A stretch of 64,000 bases of DNA, taken from an uncultured Collinsella sp. (GTDB taxonomy: Bacteria > Actinomycetota > Coriobacteriia > Coriobacteriales > Coriobacteriaceae). Below the pieces are notes generated by a model that was not told the origin of the DNA, did not search any database, and worked only from the letters and a program-made list of their open reading frames with translations. Each line of letters starts with the position of its first letter. Position 1 is the stretch's first letter. The translations under genes and the position numbers were made by a program. The stretch lies in the NCBI GenBank assembly GCA_902489945.1, contig CABUBZ010000002.1, positions 16,673-80,672 on the forward strand, read 5' to 3'. Of this stretch, positions 8,034 through 16,474 are shown one piece after another.

Positions 8034-9524
8034 CTAGGCAGTGTAGGAAATTGTGGCCTTCACCGCGTGGCGCCAGCCGGCGATCTTTTTGGCTCGCTCG
8101 TCGGCCGGCATCGAAGGCTCCACGATACTGCGAGCGCCGTAGACGTCGACGACGTCGCGCGTGTACATGCCCAGCGCAATGCCGCAGGCCCAAGCCGCGC
8201 CCAGGCCGCTCATCTCGTCGTTGCTCGCGATGCGGATGGGCGAGCCCACAAGATCGCTCTCAAACTGCATCAGGTACGCATCGCGCGTGGGGCCGCCGTC
8301 AACGCGAAGCTCGGCCAGCGCCGCGCCCGAATCCTCGACCATCGCATCGATCACGTCGAAGATCTGATAGGCGATCGACTCGTCGGCAGCCTTCACGAAC
8401 TCCGCGCGGCCGGTGGTGCGCGTCATGCCAAAGACGCAGCCCTCGGCGTCGCTTGCCCAGTGCGGCGCGCCCAGGCCGGTAAACGCCGGCACAAAGTAGA
8501 CGCGGCTCGCCGGGTTGGCGGCATAGCACAGGTCGGTGACCTCTTCGGGGTTGTTGATGAGCTCCAGGTCGTCACGCAGCCAGGTCTTGACGGCGCCGGC
8601 GTAGCTCACGTTGCCCTCGAGCACGTACTCGGTCACGCCGTCCATGCGCCACGCAAGCGAGCTCGAAAGCCCGTGTGAGCTGGCCACAAACTCGTCGCCG
8701 ACGTTCATCATAACCGAGCTGCCGGTGCCATAGGTCGCCTTGGCCATGCCGCGGCTGTGGCAACCCTGCGCAAACAAGGCGGCGTGGCTGTCGCCGAGCA
8801 CGCCGTGAATGGGCACGGGCGCCGGCAAAAAGCCGCCCAGGTCCGTTGTGCCGAACAGGCCGTCGGAATCGGTCGCCTGCGGCAGGCAAGCAGCGTCGAT
8901 GCCAAAGGCCTCGCACACCGGCTCGCTCCAGCAGCCACGGCGCAGGTCGAACAGCTGCGTGCGGCTGGCGTTGGACCAGTCGCAACGAAACTCGGTGCCG
9001 CCCGTGAGCGTCCAGACCACCCAGGCATCGATGGTGCCCAAGCAAAGCTCGCCCGCCGCAGCGGCCTCGGCAGCCGCCGGAACGTTTGCGAGAATCCAGG
9101 CCATCTTGCCCGCCGGATAGTAGGGTGAGAGCACCAGGCCCGTCGTATCGCGCACCAACTCGGACACGCCCTCGCGTGCGGCCAGCTCGTCGCACAGCTC
9201 GCGGGCACGGGCGCACTGCCACACCACGGCGTCGCACAGCGGCTCGCCCGTCGTGCGGTTCCAGGCAACGGTGGTCTCGCGCTGGTTGGAAATGCCAATG
9301 CCGGCGACATCGGCCGGGTTAACCCCGGTCTCCTCCACCACGGCGCGCGCCACGGCAAGCACGTTGGCAGCGATCTCGGCCGGATCATGGCTCACCCAGC
9401 CGGCCTCGTTGACGATCTGGCGGTGTGCGCGGTCGGCACGATGAATCAGATGGCCGCCCTCGTCCACCAGCAGCGCCTTGGTGCCCTGCGTGGATTGATC
9501 GATTCCGATGATGTATTTGCTCAT
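8034..9524 (-). CDS. FGGY-family carbohydrate kinase, glycerol-kinase-like
   Basis: The 496-residue protein has full FGGY architecture: GIDQSTQGTKALLVD at the N-terminus, GIGISNQRETT, WQCAR, SPYYPAG, YGTGSSVMMN and VPAFTGLGAPHW. Residues equivalent to E. coli GlpK Arg83, Glu84, Trp103, Tyr135 and Asp245 are present. However, GDQQAALFGQ of GlpK reads GDSHAALFAQ here, so the residue next to the catalytic Asp differs. The gene ends an operon of sugar isomerase and split transketolase, which suggests a ketose rather than glycerol substrate (for example apulose, xylulose or ribulose). Automatic annotation would call it glpK; I keep the substrate open. Confidence 0.75.
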   Translation of the reverse strand: MSKYIIGIDQSTQGTKALLVDEGGHLIHRADRAHRQIVNEAGWVSHDPAEIAANVLAVARAVVEETGVNPADVAGIGISNQRETTVAWNRTTGEPLCDAVVWQCARARELCDELAAREGVSELVRDTTGLVLSPYYPAGKMAWILANVPAAAEAAAAGELCLGTIDAWVVWTLTGGTEFRCDWSNASRTQLFDLRRGCWSEPVCEAFGIDAACLPQATDSDGLFGTTDLGGFLPAPVPIHGVLGDSHAALFAQGCHSRGMAKATYGTGSSVMMNVGDEFVASSHGLSSSLAWRMDGVTEYVLEGNVSYAGAVKTWLRDDLELINNPEEVTDLCYAANPASRVYFVPAFTGLGAPHWASDAEGCVFGMTRTTGRAEFVKAADESIAYQIFDVIDAMVEDSGAALAELRVDGGPTRDAYLMQFESDLVGSPIRIASNDEMSGLGAAWACGIALGMYTRDVVDVYGARSIVEPSMPADERAKKIAGWRHAVKATISYTA

Positions 9525-9638
9525 GTACTCTCCTGTCTCCCCCGTCGATTCAACAACTAAAACCCGACGGACAAGGAGCGAGTGGCCGACCGACTCATGA
9601 GAGCGCAGCCGGCCTGCTCTGAATTCAACCTAAAAGGA

Positions 9639-9667
9639 TTGGTGCAAACCTGTCCCCGATGCACCAA
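9639..9667. repeat. Palindrome between transketolase and kinase genes
   Basis: TTGGTGCA (9639-9646) and TGCACCAA (9660-9667) are perfect inverted repeats around a loop AACCTGTCCCCGA. The right arm ends at the 3' edge of the transketolase C-subunit gene. The 143-base gap otherwise holds no feature I can name, so the kinase may have its own ribosome entry or a processed mRNA. Confidence 0.45.
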
Positions 9668-10609
9668 CTACTCTGCGGGAAGGAACTCGGCGACCGTCTT
9701 GGCAATACCCTCGCCGGTGAGCCCGTAGTGCGCAAAGACCTCGGGGCTCGTGCCGGTGATGACCGGCGCATCGGGCAGGGAGAGGCACTTGACCGGACGC
9801 GGGCAATGCTCGCCCACGACCTGCGCGACCATGGAACCCAGGCCGCCGAAGGGGCTGTGCTCTTCGACCGTCACGACGGCGCGCGTGGCGTCGGCGGCCT
9901 CGATCACGGCCTCGGCGTCGAGCGGTTTGACGCAGTACATGTCGAGCACCGTTGCCGAGATACCCTGTTCGGCCAAAAGGTCGGCGGCGTCCACGGCGTG
10001 GCGGACCATCTCACCGGTGGCGACAATCGTCACATCGGTGCCGCGACGCACCCAGGTGGCGCGATCCATCTGGAACGGGCACTCGTCCTCGGTGTACACG
10101 TCCTCCACCGGGTTGCGGCCCACGCGGATGTAGGCCGGCTTGTTGTCGGCGACCAGGGCACGCACGAGCTCGGCGGTCTGGAATCGATCGCTCGGCAGAT
10201 ACACGCGCATGTTGGGAATCGCGCTCATGGCGGCGATATCCTGCGCGGAGTGATGGCTCATGCCTAAGGCGCCGTAGGACACGCCGCCCGAGATGCCGAT
10301 GAGCTTGACGTTGGTGTTGGAGTACGAAACGTCAACCTTGCACTGCTCATACGAGCGCGTGGTCACAAAGGACGCCGGCGAGGCGGCCCAGGCCTTCTTG
10401 CCGCACGAGGCCATACCGGCGGCGATACTCACCAGGTCCTGCTCGGCGATGCCGACCTCAATGGACTGCTGGGGATACTGATCGAAGAACGGCGTGAGCG
10501 ATGCGGAGCCGCGGGAGTCGGAGCACAGGACGACGATGTCTTTATCGGTTGCGGCGGCCTCGAGCAGCGTGTCGCAGATAGCCTTGCGGTTGGCGATCTT
10601 GTTAGCCAT
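9668..10609 (-). CDS. Transketolase, C-terminal subunit
   Basis: This 313-residue protein equals the pyrimidine-binding and C-terminal domains of transketolase: EVGIAEQDLVSIAAGMA contains the Glu that activates thiamine diphosphate, followed by SYGALGMSHHSAQDIAAM and the C-terminal domain VTVEEHSPFGG. The N-terminal cofactor half is encoded by the preceding gene, which it overlaps by eight bases. Split transketolases are common in Actinobacteria and other anaerobes. The start at 10609 has AAGGAGG six bases upstream. Together the subunits transfer a two-carbon ketol unit between sugar phosphates. Confidence 0.88.
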   Translation of the reverse strand: MANKIANRKAICDTLLEAAATDKDIVVLCSDSRGSASLTPFFDQYPQQSIEVGIAEQDLVSIAAGMASCGKKAWAASPASFVTTRSYEQCKVDVSYSNTNVKLIGISGGVSYGALGMSHHSAQDIAAMSAIPNMRVYLPSDRFQTAELVRALVADNKPAYIRVGRNPVEDVYTEDECPFQMDRATWVRRGTDVTIVATGEMVRHAVDAADLLAEQGISATVLDMYCVKPLDAEAVIEAADATRAVVTVEEHSPFGGLGSMVAQVVGEHCPRPVKCLSLPDAPVITGTSPEVFAHYGLTGEGIAKTVAEFLPAE

Positions 10610-11438
10610 TGATAGCCTCCTTATGGGCAGCGAAATCGGCGATGATCTGGGCATATTCCTCATCGTTGGGCAGGTGATGATGCCAGGCGGCCTTGTCCTC
10701 CATAACCGGCGAGCCGTAGCCCTTCACCGTGTTGAGGATGATGACCGTGGGCTTACCCTTGGTCTCGGCGGCCAGCGTCAGCGCGGCGTCGATGGCCTGG
10801 ACGTCGTTGCCCGGAATGGACAGCACGTTCCAACCGAAGGCGGCCCAGCGCTCCTCCTGCGAGTCCTGCTTCATGACGTCCTCGGTGCTGCCGCTGATCT
10901 GCAGGCGGTTGCGGTCCACGAGCGCGCACAGGTTATCGAGCTGGTAGTTGCCGCCGCTCATGGCGCCCTCCCAGACCGAGCCCTCGGCAAGCTCGCCGTC
11001 GCCCATGATGGTGTAGACGCGGTAGTCGCGGCCATCCATCTTGCCGGCAAGCGCCATCCCGACGGCCACGGGCAGGCCGTGACCCAGCGAGCCCGAGTTC
11101 ATCTCGATGCCCTTGAGCTTGTTGTTGGGGTGGCCGATGTAGGGGCTGCCGAACTTAGAGAAGCGGGCCTTGACGTCGTCGAGGTCCAGATAGCCCTCGT
11201 GGCAGAGCACCGCGTAGTAGGCCTCCATGGCGTGGCCCTTGGAGAGCACGAAGCGATCGCGGTTGGGATCGTCGACGGTCTCGGGCGAAATGTTGAGGTG
11301 GTTGGCGTAGAGGGTCATGAGGGCGTCGATGACCGACATGTCGCCGCCGATGTGCCCGCCGGCGCCAGCCATGATGATATCGACGCAATCGCGGCGAAGG
11401 TCCCAACGCAGGGATTCAAGCTCTTCGATAGTTGCCAT
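10602..11438 (-). CDS. Transketolase, N-terminal (thiamine-diphosphate binding) subunit
   Basis: The 278-residue protein carries the thiamine diphosphate motif GDGELAEGSVWEGA ending in DRN, the GHIGGDMSVIDALM segment and SKGHAMEAYY. It lacks the C-terminal half, which is the next gene. The ATG at 11438 has AGGAG seven bases upstream overlapping the stop of the isomerase gene (gap two bases), so the three genes are translationally coupled. The presence of a dedicated transketolase in a sugar operon suggests that it handles the operon's own sugar phosphate, as known for the D-apiose pathway; that is inference. Confidence 0.88.
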   Translation of the reverse strand: MATIEELESLRWDLRRDCVDIIMAGAGGHIGGDMSVIDALMTLYANHLNISPETVDDPNRDRFVLSKGHAMEAYYAVLCHEGYLDLDDVKARFSKFGSPYIGHPNNKLKGIEMNSGSLGHGLPVAVGMALAGKMDGRDYRVYTIMGDGELAEGSVWEGAMSGGNYQLDNLCALVDRNRLQISGSTEDVMKQDSQEERWAAFGWNVLSIPGNDVQAIDAALTLAAETKGKPTVIILNTVKGYGSPVMEDKAAWHHHLPNDEEYAQIIADFAAHKEAING

Positions 11439-11440
11439 TT

Positions 11441-12841
11441 CTACTCTCCTCGCAGGTAAGCTTTGACGTCTTCTTCGATGGGGTCGTACAGGTCGGGGAC
11501 AATGCCGATGTACTTGCACGCCTCGTAGAGCACCGGCACCACGTTGGCGTGAATGGCGACGCAGTGGTGGATGTAGGGACCCTCGACGATCTTGGCCTCG
11601 AGGCGCTTGAGGTTGTCGACCTCGACCCACAGGTAGGTGCCCATGCCGGCCGGGCCGTCGATGCCGCGGGCGTTGCCCAGCAGCAGCGAGTACTCGCCGT
11701 TGTCGCCGTCAAAGCGGGCAAGGGTGAGGTCGCCGTGCTTGGCCTCGGCCGTCAGCGCGCCGGGGTGATCGAAAGCCAGCGGGTAAGTGAGCTTGGGCTT
11801 GACGGCCGCGCAGCTGCAGGGCCAGGGGCCGCAGTGCTGCAGCAGCTCGCCGTTCTCGTTATCGGGATGACGCACGGTCCAGTCGGCGAACATGCCGCGG
11901 TGACGGCCCAGGTCGGCGGCCTCGACCATCAGCGCGGTGATAGCGCCATGGATGTCGGTCTCGCAGACGATGGGAATGCCCATCTCGTTGAGGATTGCGT
12001 TGGCGGCGCAGGGCATAATGCCCAACTCGTCCTGCAGGGCGTTCCAGCACTGGATGGCGCCGGAGTTGCAGCCGTACTTCTCGACCAGGCGCTTCATGGC
12101 AATGGCGAGTCCTGCGACCGCAGGAACCTTGTCCTCGGGGATGCAGATCTCAAAGCTGTCACCAATGTGGGCGAGCATGGCTGCCATGGCCTGCTCGTCA
12201 GCCTGGGCGTCGCGCACGGCCTGGACAAGCTCGGTCATGGGGATGGGCGAAAGCTGGATGTTGAACTTCTCGAGCAGCTCGCCCTCGTTGCACATGGTCG
12301 ACCAGAAATCGAACGGACGGGTGGCCATCTGCAGGATGCGGGTGTGCTTGAAGGTCTTGACCACGTTGCACACGGCCAAAAAGTCCCAGACGCCGCGCTC
12401 GAACTCGGGATCGGTCAGGCGGCAGTTGGTCATATAGGTGAAGGGGACCTGGAAGCGACGCAGGACCTTGCCGGTGGCGAACAGGCCGCACTGGCTGTCA
12501 CGCAGGCGGGTGCCGTCAGGCTCGGGGCGCTCATCGCGCGGGCCCCACAGCAGCACGGGCAAGCCGAGCTCGCGGGCAAGGCGAGCGCAAACGTACTCGG
12601 TGCCAAAGTTGGCGTGGCAGAGCATGATGCCGTCGACGCCCTCGGCGCGGAACTTCTCGACGATAGGCGCGATATGGCTGTCGTCGAACAGCAGGCCCTC
12701 GTCGTTGATGTCGTCGATATCCACAATCTCGACGCCGATCTCGCGCAGGCGATCAGCCGTAAGGCCGCGATACTTGATCGCGTCCGGCGCGCTAAAGATG
12801 CTACGGCGCGTGGGCACAAAACCGAGCTTGATCTTATCCAT
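11441..12841 (-). CDS. L-fucose/L-arabinose isomerase family protein
   Basis: A 466-residue cytosolic protein of the Fuc/Ara isomerase fold. Visible family features include LGFVPTRRSIFS at the N-terminus, VDGIMLCHANFGTE, the metal-region segments CWNALQDELGIMPC and ETDIHGAITALM, and a C-terminal domain ending IHHCVAIHANVVPVLYEACK. Classical FucI is about 590 residues and AraA about 500, so this is a divergent member whose aldose/ketose pair is unknown. It heads an operon with a split transketolase and FGGY kinase. A putative operator lies 63 bases upstream of its ATG. Confidence 0.75.
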   Translation of the reverse strand: MDKIKLGFVPTRRSIFSAPDAIKYRGLTADRLREIGVEIVDIDDINDEGLLFDDSHIAPIVEKFRAEGVDGIMLCHANFGTEYVCARLARELGLPVLLWGPRDERPEPDGTRLRDSQCGLFATGKVLRRFQVPFTYMTNCRLTDPEFERGVWDFLAVCNVVKTFKHTRILQMATRPFDFWSTMCNEGELLEKFNIQLSPIPMTELVQAVRDAQADEQAMAAMLAHIGDSFEICIPEDKVPAVAGLAIAMKRLVEKYGCNSGAIQCWNALQDELGIMPCAANAILNEMGIPIVCETDIHGAITALMVEAADLGRHRGMFADWTVRHPDNENGELLQHCGPWPCSCAAVKPKLTYPLAFDHPGALTAEAKHGDLTLARFDGDNGEYSLLLGNARGIDGPAGMGTYLWVEVDNLKRLEAKIVEGPYIHHCVAIHANVVPVLYEACKYIGIVPDLYDPIEEDVKAYLRGE

Positions 12842-12903
12842 GTACGTCCTCCCCTAGTCACATGTTCAGTAAACAGACGCATGTTTCGTTTTGTTCTGTT
12901 TAC

Positions 12904-12928
12904 TAAATATTTTACTCTTCTGTTTAGA
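12904..12928 (-). promoter_or_regulatory. Putative LacI-type operator upstream of the isomerase gene
   Basis: On the minus strand this reads TCTAAACAGAAGAGTAAA and then ATATTTA. The first 18 bases match the box at 14191 upstream of the LacI-family gene with one mismatch. The surrounding 60 bases are AT-rich and lie at promoter distance from the isomerase start. Confidence 0.55.
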
Positions 12929-13003
12929 AGTTTAGCGCGAAATACCCGTAGACGGTAGAGAAATCAGCCTAAACGGTATGTAAACAATCTGAACATACAA
13001 GGG

Positions 13004-13034
13004 AAACAAAAAGAGGACCCCGAAGGATCCTCTT
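13004..13034 (-). terminator. Rho-independent terminator after the LacI-family gene
   Basis: On the minus strand AAGAGGATCC - TTCG - GGGTCCTCTT forms a stem with a UUCG tetraloop and one mismatch, directly followed by TTTGTTT. It separates the regulator transcript from the isomerase operon. Confidence 0.85.
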
Positions 13035-13098
13035 CTGAATGGCACTATGTTAACTGCCCTAGCGAGCTTTGGCACGCTGCAGGCAATGCCGTCTCCGC

Positions 13099-14109
13099 CT
13101 AGATTTCGCGCACGCTCTGGCGCTCGACAAAATAGGTCGACACGGCCGTTTTGCAGGTGTAGCTCTTGGGATTGCGGATGTTGCCCACCAGGCGGCGCAC
13201 CGCGATCTCACCCACCTCGTGCTTGGGAACATGCACCGTGGTGAGCGGCGGGTTGGAGAAAGCGCCCAACGACAGGTCGTCAAAGCCGATGATCGAGACA
13301 TTATCGGGCACGCGAATGCCGTGCTCGTTGAGCGCGCGCATGGCACCCACGGCGAGCACGTCGTTCTCGGCAAAGAAAGCCGTTGGCAGATCTTCGCGCG
13401 AGGAATTGTCGAGCCACGCGCCCATGTCGCGATAGGCGCCCTCGAGCGTGGTGCCCAGCGTGACGCGCCATGCCGGATTGACCTCGAGGCCCGCATCCTC
13501 AAGTGCTTGGCGATAGCCGCGCTCGCGGTCCTTAAAGTTGCGGATACGAAGGTCGCCCGCCAGATAGCCGATTTGCTTGTGACCTTTCTCGATAAGGTAG
13601 TCCACGGCACGCAGCACCGAATCGGTATTGGCAATGACCACGGCATCGAAGTACTGGCGGTCGCTCCAGCCATCGAGCACAATCAGGTGGGCGGCGGCGT
13701 TAGCGAACAGGGCGTAGTCCTCCTCGCCCAACTCCGTACCCATTAGTACAATAGCGGCGGCCGGATCGGCAATCAGGCCCTCGACCTGCGGACGCACGGC
13801 GTCTAGGTCGCTAAAGTCGAGCGAGACAAAGCTCGTGCTCATGCCGTGGCGACGCGCCTGGCGCTCCACGCCCTCGATGACCGCGGGATGGAAGGTGCTC
13901 TCGTCCAGGATGGCGCCCGTCTTGCGCGCGAGCACAAACTGGATGCTCTCGAGCTGCGTCGACTGCTGATAGCCGAGCGACTGCGCGCACTCCAGGATGA
14001 CTTTGGCGGTCTCCTCGCTCACGCTGCGCTTGCGGTTGAGCGCGTTGGACACGGTTGCGGGCGAAAAACCGGTGATGCGGCTGATCTCGCGAACACTTGC
14101 TTTGGCCAT
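13099..14109 (-). CDS. LacI-family transcriptional regulator
   Basis: The 336-residue protein has the N-terminal LacI helix-turn-helix VREISRITGFSPATVSNALN with hinge region SVSEETAKVILECAQSLGY, then a periplasmic-binding-protein-like sensor domain (IVLMGTE, AVVIANTDSVLRAVDYLIEKGH, AFFAENDVLAVGAMRALNEHG, SIIGFDDL). The ATG at 14109 has AGGGGG upstream. It precedes the isomerase/transketolase/kinase operon on the same strand but has its own terminator. The shared TCTAAACAGAA box before both genes suggests that it controls itself and the operon in response to a sugar. Confidence 0.9.
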   Translation of the reverse strand: MAKASVREISRITGFSPATVSNALNRKRSVSEETAKVILECAQSLGYQQSTQLESIQFVLARKTGAILDESTFHPAVIEGVERQARRHGMSTSFVSLDFSDLDAVRPQVEGLIADPAAAIVLMGTELGEEDYALFANAAAHLIVLDGWSDRQYFDAVVIANTDSVLRAVDYLIEKGHKQIGYLAGDLRIRNFKDRERGYRQALEDAGLEVNPAWRVTLGTTLEGAYRDMGAWLDNSSREDLPTAFFAENDVLAVGAMRALNEHGIRVPDNVSIIGFDDLSLGAFSNPPLTTVHVPKHEVGEIAVRRLVGNIRNPKSYTCKTAVSTYFVERQSVREI

Positions 14110-14190
14110 GGTTCCCCCTAGCAACGGTCGTGGCGGAGCATCGTGGCCTGACCGCCCCGTGACTCGACAACTAAACGACCGCAAATTTAA

Positions 14191-14214
14191 TCTAAACAGA
14201 ATAGTAAATGTTTA
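14191..14214 (+). promoter_or_regulatory. Putative operator upstream of the LacI-family gene
   Basis: TCTAAACAGAATAGTAAA followed by TGTTTA; TAAACA and TGTTTA at its ends are inverted repeats (TAAACA-10-TGTTTA). It matches the box before the isomerase gene over 18 bases with one difference. The rest of 14110-14312 is AT-rich leader with no gene. Confidence 0.55.
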
Positions 14215-14312
14215 ATAGCTAGTTTAGCCTGTTGTCAAGCGAAGCGACGCGACTATTCCCCCAACGGGCGTATTTACTCGGTAGCTAATCTGGAACGGGG
14301 CACAGAAACCGT

Positions 14313-15287
14313 TTAGCCAAGGATGCGAGCCATGCGTGCCTTAAACTCCACGAGGAAACGTGGGGCGTCCACGGTGAGCGCCACGAGCGCGCTCTTATCC
14401 GGATCGGACAGACGGTGCTCGTCACAGATAGTGCGGCCGCGGTACTCGCCCAGCAGGTCGACACGAAGATTGCAGCCGAGCGCACCCACGAGCGTGGGAT
14501 CAATCGCCACGGCAACCGCCAGCGGATCGTGCAGCGCGCAGCCGCCCAGGTAGGGCGCGTTCATTTCGTACGAACCGATATAGTGCTCGACCATGCTCGC
14601 AAACGCGCAGCCAGCCATAGTACCCGAGCCCGTCCAGCCGGCAACGTCGCGACGTGTGAGCACCACGCGGTGCGTCACATCCAAGCCCACCATGGTGAGC
14701 TTGCGGCCCGAGCGCAACACGGCGTCGGCAGCCTCGGGGTCGCCCGCCATGTTGGCCTCGGCGCCCGCGCTCACGTTGCCGGGCACGGTAAGCGCACCGC
14801 CCATCACGACCACGCGGCCGATGGACATCATCGCCGCCGCATCGCGCTCCAGGGCAAGCGCCAGATTGGTGAGCGGGCCGGTCGCAACGTAGACCAGATC
14901 GGGACCATAGGTACGCGCGGCATCAATCAGGTAATCGACCGCCGCATTGCCATCGGCCGACGTCGCGCCCACTGGCTCGTACGGCGAGGCGGGCACGCTT
15001 GCGCCGCCGATGCCGTTCTTGCCGTGGATAAGCGTGGTGGACGCCGGCGGCGTGTAGGGTTCGGTCGCCTTCATGGGACGATCGGCGCCCAGGTACACCG
15101 GCACCTCGGGACGACCCAACAGGTCGAGCACCGCCAAGCAGTTATGCGCCGACTGCTCGACGCGCACGTTGCCAAAGCACGTGGTGATGCCGACGAGCTC
15201 CACCTCGGGGCTCGCGATGGCATAGGCGAGCGCCATCGCATCATCCACACCCATATCCAGATCAAGGATCAGCTTCTTGGTTGCCAT
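14313..15287 (-). CDS. Inosine/uridine-preferring nucleoside hydrolase family protein
   Basis: The 324-residue protein has the nucleoside hydrolase calcium-site signature DLDMGVDDAMAL at its N-terminus, then GITTCFGNVRVEQSAHNCL, and the third metal-ligand region HDPLAVAVAIDP. These enzymes hydrolyse ribonucleosides to ribose and base. The gene starts four bases after the ribokinase stop codon, so the two form an operon that would salvage the ribose released. GGAG precedes the ATG. I cannot tell purine from pyrimidine preference from sequence alone. Confidence 0.9.
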   Translation of the reverse strand: MATKKLILDLDMGVDDAMALAYAIASPEVELVGITTCFGNVRVEQSAHNCLAVLDLLGRPEVPVYLGADRPMKATEPYTPPASTTLIHGKNGIGGASVPASPYEPVGATSADGNAAVDYLIDAARTYGPDLVYVATGPLTNLALALERDAAAMMSIGRVVVMGGALTVPGNVSAGAEANMAGDPEAADAVLRSGRKLTMVGLDVTHRVVLTRRDVAGWTGSGTMAGCAFASMVEHYIGSYEMNAPYLGGCALHDPLAVAVAIDPTLVGALGCNLRVDLLGEYRGRTICDEHRLSDPDKSALVALTVDAPRFLVEFKARMARILG

Positions 15288-15291
15288 TGTT

Positions 15292-16287
15292 CTACTCCGC
15301 TTCTCCGTCTACATCCAAACCGTCTAAACCAAACTTGTGCTCGACTTCCGCACGCGTGGGAATTGATTGCTGAGCGCCCAGGCGCGATACCGTCACCGCC
15401 GAGGCGCGAGCACCCGCGGCCATGCACTCAAAGAGCGGCAGACCCTCCAGACGAGCTGCAGCAAGCGCACCAATAAACGTATCGCCCGCGGCCGTCGTAT
15501 CGACCACCGCGCTCGAAAGCGCCGGCATGCGCAGCGGCTCACCGCCATCGCCGAGCGTAACCGAGCCGGCGCCGCCCAGCGTGATGACCGCGGCGCCGGC
15601 GCCCTTGTCGAGCAGCGCATTGAGCGCGGCGACGCAACTCGCATCATCTGTGGGCAGAATGCCCGTCAGCATCTGGCACTCGGTCTCGTTGGGGCAGACC
15701 AAGTCGACCGCAGGCCACGCTCCTGCCGGCAAATCGCAGGCGGGCGCAGGGTTAAAGACCGTATAGAACCCCAGCTCGTGAGCGCAAGCAAGCGCCTCGG
15801 CCGTCGCTGCAAGGTCACATTCGCCCTGGACGATAAAGACGCCGCCAGCAGCCGGGGCAAACTCGCTGGCATCGCCGTCGAGCTCGTCGGCCACCAAGCG
15901 CCTCAGTGCGCGGGCAACGTCCTCGCCCGCAAGCGCATGGTTGGCGCCCGGCGACAGCACGATGCGGTTGTCGCTCTCACAGCGAATGATAGTCGCGGTA
16001 CCGGTCTCCACGTCATCGCGACGCGCCACAAACTCAACGCCCACGCCGGCATCCTGGAGCCCTGCCACAAGCGCATCGCCAAAGGTATCGCGCCCAACAG
16101 CGCCAATCATGCACGTGCGCGCACCCATGCGCGCAGCAGCGACGGCCTGGTTAGCGCCCTTGCCACCAGCGTTTGTGATAAAACCGCTGCCACCGACTGT
16201 CTCGCCCGCACGCGGCATGCGCTCGCACGCCATCGAAAGGTCCATGTTCATGCTGCCGAACACCGCAACGATGCTGTGATCCGCCAT
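15292..16287 (-). CDS. rbsK: Ribokinase (PfkB family)
   Basis: The 331-residue protein shows both PfkB signatures: N-terminal VFGSMNMDLSM...GGKGANQAVAAARMGA and C-terminal VDTTAAGDTFIGALAAARL with the catalytic Asp. NPAPACDLPA and CPNETECQMLTG are typical of ribokinases. It would form ribose-5-phosphate. The ATG at 16287 has GAGGAGG at ideal spacing. Coupled with the downstream nucleoside hydrolase. Confidence 0.88.
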   Translation of the reverse strand: MADHSIVAVFGSMNMDLSMACERMPRAGETVGGSGFITNAGGKGANQAVAAARMGARTCMIGAVGRDTFGDALVAGLQDAGVGVEFVARRDDVETGTATIIRCESDNRIVLSPGANHALAGEDVARALRRLVADELDGDASEFAPAAGGVFIVQGECDLAATAEALACAHELGFYTVFNPAPACDLPAGAWPAVDLVCPNETECQMLTGILPTDDASCVAALNALLDKGAGAAVITLGGAGSVTLGDGGEPLRMPALSSAVVDTTAAGDTFIGALAAARLEGLPLFECMAAGARASAVTVSRLGAQQSIPTRAEVEHKFGLDGLDVDGEAE

Positions 16288-16474
16288 GGAAACCTCCTCG
16301 TCTTCAGGCTTTGCGCCCACCGTCGACCAACGATTGTGCACTCTCGCACCCCCTATAACTTTAGTCCACTTTGATGTGGACGCGCGCTTGAGCTTACGCC
16401 AGCAGCAAGCATTCACAGGGGCAGGCAGCTACAATGAATACGTGCTGATTATTCTCGTCATTGGATGATGTTTT

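Noticed and set aside
8034..9524. Confident assignment as glycerol kinase
   Set aside because: Operon context and a changed residue next to the catalytic Asp point to another substrate.
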